From an uncultured Bacteroides sp. (GTDB lineage: Bacteria; Bacteroidota; Bacteroidia; Bacteroidales; Bacteroidaceae), in contig URWA01000022.1 in assembly GCA_900551445.1 (NCBI GenBank), positions 1 through 57,160 on the forward strand: DNA of 57,160 nucleotides. The letters are read 5' to 3'. Made by a program: the position numbers and the translations under genes. Numbering within the stretch: position 1 is the first letter of the stretch; each line of letters starts with the position of its first letter. The notes under the pieces were generated by a model that saw only the letters and a program-made list of their open reading frames with translations, searched no databases and was not told the origin of the DNA. Positions 51,103-57,160 of the stretch are shown here, piece after piece.

Positions 51103-51177
51103 GAAGAAGTAGTTCTTCACACTTGGAGGGAAATACGCTCCAAGCGGTTCCGCAACCGCTTTCCAAAGACAGGAAAG
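51103..51177 (+). promoter_or_regulatory. structured pyrG leader with four consecutive hairpins
   Basis: Four short perfect hairpins stand end to end: GAAGAA/TTCTTC (51103-51118), CTTGGAG/CTCCAAG (51122-51144), GCGGTT/AACCGC (51144-51159) and CTTTCC/GGAAAG (51159-51177). Neighbouring hairpins share their edge bases. An AT-rich stretch of about 40 nt then leads to the GTG start. Such a leader is unusual here and may control pyrG. It does not look like the initial C/G run used for reiterative transcription in Gram-positives. Confidence 0.5.
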
Positions 51178-51220
51178 CCGGACGGTTTTTATTGGAATTT
51201 AATTTTTAAATATTCATATT

Positions 51221-52819
51221 GTGGCAGAAACAAAGTATATTTTCGTAACAGGTGGTGTAGCCTCTTCACTGGGAAAAGGAATCATCTCATCATCTATCGG
51301 TAAGTTGCTGCAGGCCAGAGGCTACAGCGTAACCATCCAGAAGTTCGACCCGTATATCAACATCGACCCGGGAACTCTGAACCCTTATGAACACGGAGAA
51401 TGCTACGTAACCGTAGACGGACACGAAGCCGACCTCGACCTGGGACACTATGAACGATTCCTGGGTATCCAGACCACCAAAGCCAACAACATTACTACCG
51501 GCCGTATCTACAAGAGTGTAATCGACAAGGAACGCCGGGGTGACTATCTGGGCAAGACCATCCAGATTATCCCTCACATCACCGACGAAATCAAACGCAA
51601 CGTCAAACTGTTGGGCAACAAGTACAAATTCGATTTCGTTATCACTGAAATCGGAGGAACAGTGGGCGACATCGAATCACTTCCTTATCTGGAAAGCATC
51701 CGCCAGCTGAAAAGAGAACTGGGCAAAAACGCGTTGTGCGTACACCTTACCTACGTACCTTATCTGGCTGCTGCCGGAGAGCTGAAGACCAAACCGACCC
51801 AGCACTCTGTAAAGGAACTCCAGTCGGTAGGTATCCAGCCGGACATTCTGGTGTTGCGTACAGAGCACGAACTGAGCACGAACCTGCGCAAGAAAGTCGC
51901 TTTGTTCTGTAACGTAGACGAAAGCGCCGTTATCCAGTCAATGGATATGCCGACCATCTACGAAGTACCTTTGCGCATGCAGGAACAGAAGCTTGATGTC
52001 ACCATTCTGGAAAAGATGGGACTTCCGGTAGGCGAAACTCCTACCCTCGGTCCGTGGAGAGACTTCCTGAACCGCCGTCACAATGCCACTGAAAAGGTAA
52101 AAATCGGTCTGGTAGGAAAATACGATTTGCAGGACGCCTACAAATCTATCCTCGAAGCCCTTTCACAGGCAGCTACCTACAACGACCGCAAGGCAGACAT
52201 CCACTTCATCAACAGTGAGAACCTGACAGAAGAAAACATTGAAGAGAAGCTGAAAGACATGGATGGAGTCATCATCTGTCCGGGATTCGGTCAGCGCGGT
52301 ATCGAAGGTAAGTTCATTGCCATCAAGTATTGCCGTACACACAACGTGCCGACATTCGGTATCTGTCTGGGTATGCAGTGCATGGCCATCGAGTTCGCCC
52401 GCGACGTACTGGGATATGCCGATGCCAACAGCCGCGAAATGGACGAAAAGACTCCGCACAATGTCATTGACATCATGGAGGAACAGAAATCCATCACCAA
52501 CATGGGTGGAACCATGCGTCTGGGAGCCTACGAGTGTGTCATCGACCCGACATCCAAAACATATCAGGCTTACCAGAGCGAACACATCCAGGAACGTCAC
52601 CGTCATCGTTACGAATTCAACAACAGCTACAAGGAAGAATTCGAAAAGGCCGGCATGAAGTGCGTAGGTATCAATCCGGAATCAGACCTGGTGGAAATCA
52701 TCGAAATCCCGACCCTGAAATGGTTCATCGGTACACAGTTCCATCCGGAATACAGCAGTACGGTACTGAAACCCCATCCGTTGTTCCTGTCTTTCATCAA
52801 GGCAGCCATCAACAAGTAA
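51221..52819 (+). CDS. pyrG: CTP synthase
   Basis: This 532-aa enzyme makes CTP from UTP, ATP and glutamine. The N-terminal synthetase domain has VTGGVASSLGKGIISSSIGKLL, KFDPYINIDPGTLNPYEHGE and the IGGTVGDIESLPYLE region. The C-terminal class I glutamine amidotransferase has the nucleophile in FGICLGMQCM and the closing FHPEYSS. The start is GTG (valine codon), fixed by the fit of AETKYIFVTGG to the family N-terminus. It is followed 29 bp later by yidC. Confidence 0.97.
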   Translation: MAETKYIFVTGGVASSLGKGIISSSIGKLLQARGYSVTIQKFDPYINIDPGTLNPYEHGECYVTVDGHEADLDLGHYERFLGIQTTKANNITTGRIYKSVIDKERRGDYLGKTIQIIPHITDEIKRNVKLLGNKYKFDFVITEIGGTVGDIESLPYLESIRQLKRELGKNALCVHLTYVPYLAAAGELKTKPTQHSVKELQSVGIQPDILVLRTEHELSTNLRKKVALFCNVDESAVIQSMDMPTIYEVPLRMQEQKLDVTILEKMGLPVGETPTLGPWRDFLNRRHNATEKVKIGLVGKYDLQDAYKSILEALSQAATYNDRKADIHFINSENLTEENIEEKLKDMDGVIICPGFGQRGIEGKFIAIKYCRTHNVPTFGICLGMQCMAIEFARDVLGYADANSREMDEKTPHNVIDIMEEQKSITNMGGTMRLGAYECVIDPTSKTYQAYQSEHIQERHRHRYEFNNSYKEEFEKAGMKCVGINPESDLVEIIEIPTLKWFIGTQFHPEYSSTVLKPHPLFLSFIKAAINK

Positions 52820-52848
52820 GTCAAAAATAACATTGTAAAGAAACAGAA

Positions 52849-54705
52849 ATGGACAAAAACACGTTAGTGGGCTTTGTCCTGATTGGAGCGGTGATTGTAG
52901 GTTTTGGTATCTACAACCGCCCCAGCCAGGAAGAAAGAGCACGCGCACAGCACTATCAAGACTCTATCCAGCAGGTCATCAAGCAACAGCAGGAAGTACA
53001 GGAGAAAAAGGCCGCGGCAGCCGTTGAAGCTGCACGTCCGGACAGTTCCTCCCTCTTCTTCCAGTCTGCACAAGGTACGGAGCAGTTTACCGTACTGGAA
53101 AACGACCTGGTGCAGCTGACCTTCTCCAACAAAGGTGGACGGGTAAGCAAGGCCATGCTGAAAGAGTATAAAGACCAGAAGAAACAGCCGCTCGTCCTTT
53201 TCGACGGCAAAGATGCTTCCATGAATTTCGGCTTCGAAGGAAAGGGAGAAAACATCTTGAGCGACCAGATGTACTTCGAGGCAACCAACGTGACCGACTC
53301 TACCGTAACCATGCGGTTGAACGCGGCCAACGGCGGACATCTGGACTTCAACTACCGCTTGCTGCCGAACTCCTACATGGTGGACTTCACCATCCAGGCC
53401 AGCGGTTTGCAGAATTTCTTCTCCCCTTCTACCAAGACAATGAGCATCGAGTGGAAACAGCGGGCCCGTCAGATGGAGAAAGGCTACAACTTTGAACAGC
53501 GTTACACCTCGCTGACCTATAAGCCGGTGGACGACAGCTTTGACTACCTGAGCGAGACAAAGGATGCCAAAGAAACCATTCCGGAAGCCCTCGACTGGGT
53601 GGCCTTCAAGAACCAGTATTTCTCTTGTGTCTTCATGGCCGAGCAGAACTTCGACAACGCCACCCTCGAATCCAAGATGGAACAGCAGGGAAGCGGCTAC
53701 ATGAAGAATTATACTGCCGACATGAAAACGGCTTTCGACCCGACGGGTACCAAGGCCTCACACCTGCAGTTCTACTTCGGTCCGAACCACTTCAAGACCT
53801 TGCTCGCCAGCAACGACCTGAGCTTTAAGGACAAAGACCAGGAGCTGGAAGATTTGGTCTACCTGGGATGGCCGATTATCCGACTCATCAACCGCTGGTT
53901 CACCATCAACCTGTTCGACTGGCTGTCGGGTTGGGGACTGAGCATGGGTATGGTAATCCTGCTCATGACCATCATCGTCAAGGTACTGGTACTTCCTACC
54001 ACTTGGAAGTCCTTCATTTCCTCGGCCAAGATGCGTGCCCTGAAACCCTATGTGGATAAAATCAATGCCAAATACCCGAAACAGGAAGATGCCCTGAAGA
54101 AACAGCAGGAAACCATGGCCCTCTACCGGCAGTATAATGTCAGCCCGATGGGAGGCTGTCTGCCGATGCTGTTGCAGACGCCGGTGTTCATGGCCCTCTT
54201 CTTCTTCGTGCCGAACGCCATCGAGCTTCGCCAGCAAGGATTCCTGTGGGCTACCGACCTCTCGGCATACGACGACCTGATCAGCTGGAGCTATCACATT
54301 CCGTTGCTGGGTAACCACCTGAGCTTGTTCTGTCTGTTGTTCAGCATCACCACAGTCTTGAACCAGATTATCATGATGAAGCAGCAGGATATGGGCAACA
54401 ACCCGCAGATGGCCGCCATGAAATGGATGATGTACATCATGCCCGTGATGTTCTTCTTCATCTTCAACGACTATGCATCGGGATTGAGCTACTACTACTT
54501 CATCTCCGGTCTGATTGGTATCATCACCATGTTGATTATGCGCCGCATGACCGACGAGAAGAAGCTGCTCGCCCAGCTGGAAGCCAACAAGAAGGAACCT
54601 TCCCAGCAGAAAGCCAGCGGACTGATGGCCAAACTGGAAGCCCTGCAGAAAGAACAGGAACGCTTGCAGAAAGAACGTCAGGAGCACCTGAACAAGAAGA
54701 AATAA
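52849..54705 (+). CDS. yidC: membrane protein insertase YidC
   Basis: This 618-aa inner-membrane insertase has an N-terminal helix (LVGFVLIGAVIVGFGIY). A long periplasmic domain spans about 60-350. The conserved 60KD_IMP insertase core follows, with MGMVILLMTIIVKVLVLPTTWKSFISSAKM, GGCLPMLLQTPVFMALFFFVPN and IMPVMFFFIFNDYASGLSYYYF. The C-terminal tail is a Lys/Gln/Glu-rich coiled coil ending HLNKKK. It inserts proteins with or without SecYEG. The spacing to pyrG suggests one transcript, closed by the terminator after it. Confidence 0.97.
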   Translation: MDKNTLVGFVLIGAVIVGFGIYNRPSQEERARAQHYQDSIQQVIKQQQEVQEKKAAAAVEAARPDSSSLFFQSAQGTEQFTVLENDLVQLTFSNKGGRVSKAMLKEYKDQKKQPLVLFDGKDASMNFGFEGKGENILSDQMYFEATNVTDSTVTMRLNAANGGHLDFNYRLLPNSYMVDFTIQASGLQNFFSPSTKTMSIEWKQRARQMEKGYNFEQRYTSLTYKPVDDSFDYLSETKDAKETIPEALDWVAFKNQYFSCVFMAEQNFDNATLESKMEQQGSGYMKNYTADMKTAFDPTGTKASHLQFYFGPNHFKTLLASNDLSFKDKDQELEDLVYLGWPIIRLINRWFTINLFDWLSGWGLSMGMVILLMTIIVKVLVLPTTWKSFISSAKMRALKPYVDKINAKYPKQEDALKKQQETMALYRQYNVSPMGGCLPMLLQTPVFMALFFFVPNAIELRQQGFLWATDLSAYDDLISWSYHIPLLGNHLSLFCLLFSITTVLNQIIMMKQQDMGNNPQMAAMKWMMYIMPVMFFFIFNDYASGLSYYYFISGLIGIITMLIMRRMTDEKKLLAQLEANKKEPSQQKASGLMAKLEALQKEQERLQKERQEHLNKKK

Positions 54706-54726
54706 AAACGCCCCGAAAGGGAACAG

Positions 54727-54780
54727 AAAGAGCGGAACAGAAAGGCAATCGAAGGCCTTTCGTTCCGCTCTTTTTCTTTT
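54727..54780 (+). terminator. strong intrinsic terminator after yidC
   Basis: AAAGAGCGGAACAGAAAGGC pairs with GCCTTTCGTTCCGCTCTTT (54755-54773) with a single bulged A around an 8-nt loop, followed by a T-rich run. It lies 21 bp after the yidC stop. Confidence 0.85.
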
Positions 54781-54807
54781 TGCCTTCTCTTTTTCCATTT
54801 ATTATCT

Positions 54808-54815
54808 TACCTTTG
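54808..54815 (+). promoter_or_regulatory. -7 box of S9 peptidase gene
   Basis: TACCTTTG lies 54 bp upstream of the start, just after the yidC terminator. The nearest TTTG is 25 bp upstream, more distant than usual. Confidence 0.45.
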
Positions 54816-54869
54816 CACGACGGAAACGCGTACAAAGACTCGCATACTCTAAAAATTAAAAATAAAAAC

Positions 54870-56978
54870 ATGAAGAAAACAGATTTAATGAACATGACTG
54901 CGGCCGTGCTGATGGCCTCGGCTCCGATGGCTGCCGTACAGGCGGAAGGAACCGACGCGCCTTTCATCGGCAAGCAGGAAATCACCGTGAAAGACGGACG
55001 GATGACCCCGGAAACCCTGTGGGCCATGGGACGTATCGGAAGTTCCTGTGTGTCTCCCGACGGAAAGAAGATTGCTTACACCGTATCCTACTACAGCGTA
55101 AAGCTGAACAAGGGTCACCAGGTCATCTACGTGATGAACGCCGACGGTTCTGACAACAAACTGCTGACCACCTCTGCCGACAGCGAAGGCGAACCGGCAT
55201 GGATCAAAGGCGGAAGCAAACTGGCTTTTATCACGAAAGGACAGATTTGGGAAATGAATCCCGACGGCACCGGACGCCAGCAACTCTCTGACTACGCAGG
55301 CGGCATCGACGGATTCAAGTTTTCTCCCGACGGCACCAAGGTGCTTTTCATCTCGCAGGTGAAATACGGCGAACGTACCGTCGACAAATACCCCGACCTG
55401 GACAAGGCCAGCGGAAAAGTCATCGACGACCTGATGTACAAGCACTGGGATGAATGGGTTGAAACCGTTCCCCATCCGTTCGTGGCTTCTTTCACCGACA
55501 ATAAAGTAGGCGAAGCCACCGACATCCTGGCCGGTGAACCCTACGAATCGCCGATGAAACCTTTCGGCGGCATCGAACAGCTTGCATGGAGTCCCGACTC
55601 CAAGTCGGTGGCCTACACCTGCCGCAAGAAGACCGGACAGGCTTATGCCGTATCCACCGATTCGGACATCTATTTATATAATGTGGAAACCAAGCAGACC
55701 CGCAACCTCTGCAAGGAAGATGCCACCGACAAGAACATGGGTTACGACACCAACCCGCAGTTCTCACCCGATGGAAAGAACATCGCCTGGCAAAGCATGG
55801 AACGCGACGGATACGAAAGCGACCGCAACCGTCTCTGCGTGATGGACCTGCACAGCGGAAAGAAAACTTACGTAACCGAGGCCTTCCAGTCGGGCGTGGA
55901 CAGCTACTGCTGGGCACCTGACAACAAGACCCTCTACTTCACGGGCGTATGGCATGCCACCAGCATGATTCACAGCACCAACCTGAAGGGCGAGGTGAAA
56001 CAGCTCACCGACGGCATGTACGACTATGCTTCCGTGGCCATGCTGAACGACAAGCAACTGCTCACCACCCGCCACTCCCTGAGCGAAGCCGACGAGCTGT
56101 TTACGGTCAACCTGAAAAAGAAAAACGAGGTGACCCGTATCACGAAAGAAAACGACCACATCTTCAGCCAGCTGAAACTGGGCAAAGTTGAACCTCGCTG
56201 GACCAAGACCGTCGACGGAAAAGACATGCTCTCATGGGTGGTTTATCCGGTCAACTTCGATCCGAACAAGAAGTACCCTACCCTCCTGTTCTGTGAAGGA
56301 GGACCGCAAAGCCCTGTCAGCCAGTTCTGGAGCTACCGTTGGAACCTGCAGATTATGGCTGCCAACGACTACATCATCATTGCCCCCAACCGTCGCGGTC
56401 TGCCGGGATTCGGCATGGAATGGCTGGAAGAAATCAGCACCAACTACGGCGGCCACTGCATGGACGACTACTTGAGCGCCATCGATGACATCGCCAAGGA
56501 ACCCTACGTGGACAAAGACCGTCTGGGATGCGTGGGAGCCAGCTTCGGAGGCTACTCCGTATATTGGCTGGCCGGACACCACAACAAGCGCTTCAAAGCT
56601 TTCATCGCCCACGACGGCTTCTTCAACATGGAACAGCAGTACCTCGAAACCGAGGAACTCTGGTTCACCAACTGGGATCTGGGTGGTCCGTACTGGGACA
56701 AGAGCAACCCGGCCGTACAGCGCAGCTACGCCAACTCTCCCCATCTGTTCGTAGATAAATGGGATACCCCGATTCTCTGCATCCACGGCGAGAAAGACTA
56801 CCGTATCCTGGCTTCACAGGGAATGGCCGCGTTCAACGCTGCCAAGCTGAGAGGCATCCCCGCCGAACTGCTGATTTTCCCGGACGAGAACCACTGGGTA
56901 TTGAAACCACAGAACGGTATTCTCTGGCAACGCACCTTCTTCAACTGGCTTGACCGCTGGCTGAAACCGCAGAAATAA
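54870..56978 (+). CDS. S9-family prolyl oligopeptidase-type peptidase
   Basis: This 702-aa exported serine peptidase starts MKKTDLMNMTAAVLMASAPM with a signal peptide ending near AVQA. The frame is open further upstream, but that part overlaps yidC and has no family features. An N-terminal beta-propeller has WD40/TolB-like repeats (for example SPDGKKIAYTVSYY and FSPDGTKVLFIS). The C-terminal alpha/beta hydrolase has the triad S558 (GASFGG), D643 (HGEKDYR) and H675 (DENHW). It likely trims di- or oligopeptides in the periplasm, as Bacteroidales dipeptidyl peptidases do. It is a single gene between a terminator and the tRNA. Confidence 0.95.
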   Translation: MKKTDLMNMTAAVLMASAPMAAVQAEGTDAPFIGKQEITVKDGRMTPETLWAMGRIGSSCVSPDGKKIAYTVSYYSVKLNKGHQVIYVMNADGSDNKLLTTSADSEGEPAWIKGGSKLAFITKGQIWEMNPDGTGRQQLSDYAGGIDGFKFSPDGTKVLFISQVKYGERTVDKYPDLDKASGKVIDDLMYKHWDEWVETVPHPFVASFTDNKVGEATDILAGEPYESPMKPFGGIEQLAWSPDSKSVAYTCRKKTGQAYAVSTDSDIYLYNVETKQTRNLCKEDATDKNMGYDTNPQFSPDGKNIAWQSMERDGYESDRNRLCVMDLHSGKKTYVTEAFQSGVDSYCWAPDNKTLYFTGVWHATSMIHSTNLKGEVKQLTDGMYDYASVAMLNDKQLLTTRHSLSEADELFTVNLKKKNEVTRITKENDHIFSQLKLGKVEPRWTKTVDGKDMLSWVVYPVNFDPNKKYPTLLFCEGGPQSPVSQFWSYRWNLQIMAANDYIIIAPNRRGLPGFGMEWLEEISTNYGGHCMDDYLSAIDDIAKEPYVDKDRLGCVGASFGGYSVYWLAGHHNKRFKAFIAHDGFFNMEQQYLETEELWFTNWDLGGPYWDKSNPAVQRSYANSPHLFVDKWDTPILCIHGEKDYRILASQGMAAFNAAKLRGIPAELLIFPDENHWVLKPQNGILWQRTFFNWLDRWLKPQK

Positions 56979-56991
56979 GCCTTAAAACCCT

Positions 56992-57050
56992 TCCGGGCAC
57001 CTTTTTTACGGCGTTTTTTCCCTGAAATACGCAAAAAAGAGGTGCCCGGA
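56992..57050 (+). terminator. hairpin after S9 peptidase gene
   Basis: TCCGGGCACCTTTTTT (56992-57007) pairs with AAAAAAGAGGTGCCCGGA (57033-57050) apart from a short GA bulge, around a loop of about 25 nt. It lies 13 bp after the stop codon and directly before the tRNA promoter. No T-run follows the 3' arm. Confidence 0.55.
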
Positions 57051-57082
57051 TTTGCATATTAAAATAAAAAGCCCTACCTTTG
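57051..57082 (+). promoter_or_regulatory. promoter of tRNA-Pro
   Basis: TTTG at 57051-57054, a 20-bp spacer and TACCTTTG at 57075-57082 form a full consensus promoter. The tRNA begins 23 bp after the -7 box. Confidence 0.65.
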
Positions 57083-57105
57083 CATCGCTTTTGAGAAAGA
57101 CACTT

Positions 57106-57160
57106 CGGGGTGTAGCGCAGTCCGGTTAGCGCACCTGCTTTGGGAGCAGGGGGTCGTGGG
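57106..57160 (+). tRNA. tRNA-Pro (TGG anticodon), cut by window end
   Basis: The sequence begins CGGGGTG (acceptor arm), then TAGCGCAGTCCGGTTAGCGCA (D arm), then an anticodon arm CCTGC-TTTGGGA-GCAGG with anticodon TGG. The variable region and the start of the T arm follow until the window ends. About 20 nt of the 3' end lie outside. Pairing in the D and anticodon arms is intact. Confidence 0.93.

Noticed and set aside
53758..54798. 346-aa minus-strand frame opposite yidC
   Set aside because: It is His/Gln/Glu-rich and antisense to the conserved insertase core, and it crosses the terminator.
54423..54869. Upstream extension of the S9 peptidase frame
   Set aside because: It overlaps yidC, lacks family features and runs across the strong terminator. 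The ATG at 54870 is followed by a signal peptide.

Overview
The window looks like a chromosomal stretch of a gut-type Bacteroidales (Bacteroides, Phocaeicola or a close relative). The signs are a SusC/SusD pair, a UpxY-type NusG paralog, Wzi/EpsG-type polysaccharide genes, a MobV mobilization module with paired tyrosine recombinases, repeated -7 boxes of the Bacteroidetes form TAnnTTTG (some with TTTG about 19-20 bp upstream), and weak Shine-Dalgarno sequences. Species cannot be fixed from the sequence alone.

Layout. (1) 344-18096: an integrative mobilizable element of about 17.75 kb, read almost wholly on the minus strand. Its proposed ends are two copies of a 13-bp direct repeat. The right part is the mobility core: two paralogous tyrosine recombinases, a conserved hypothetical, an excisionase-like HTH, a DUF3987 ATPase, a zinc-finger/Toprim-like primase protein, an oriT-like hairpin region and a MobV relaxase. 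The left part is cargo: a tight five-gene operon (NERD nuclease-methyltransferase fusion, mini SF1 helicase, 804-aa unknown, DUF1848 protein, AlbA_2/Schlafen-type ATPase protein) followed by an XRE regulator with palindromic operator-like sites. This cargo is the best candidate for an undescribed, probably defence-related, system. (2) 18137-20649: an AT-rich four-gene plus-strand operon (TerB-like protein plus three unknowns) closed by a strong terminator; it may be a second accessory module. (3) 20650-21515: a gene-free stretch with a possible small RNA, a perfectly phased 22-bp palindromic repeat array and a good promoter. (4) 21516-32346: a polysaccharide synthesis and export operon with flippase, five glycosyltransferases, EpsG-like polymerase, Wzz, Wzi and a small lipoprotein, then a separately promoted UpxY-like antiterminator.

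(5) 33182-43385: mostly housekeeping. It holds a class A PBP; pyrB-pyrI with a flavin reductase, an outer-membrane barrel and glyA; an OmpA-family lipoprotein; mtgA; a TRIC-type channel; and a DUF3078 protein. (6) 43612-50740: a minimal polysaccharide utilization locus, with a heparinase II/III-type lyase divergent from susC-susD, followed by a 181-bp element bounded by inverted repeats. (7) 51065-57160: pyrG with a hairpin-rich leader, yidC, an S9 peptidase and the 5' part of a tRNA-Pro gene cut by the window end.

All domain calls were made by eye from motifs. No database search was run, and promoter and terminator calls are pattern matches.
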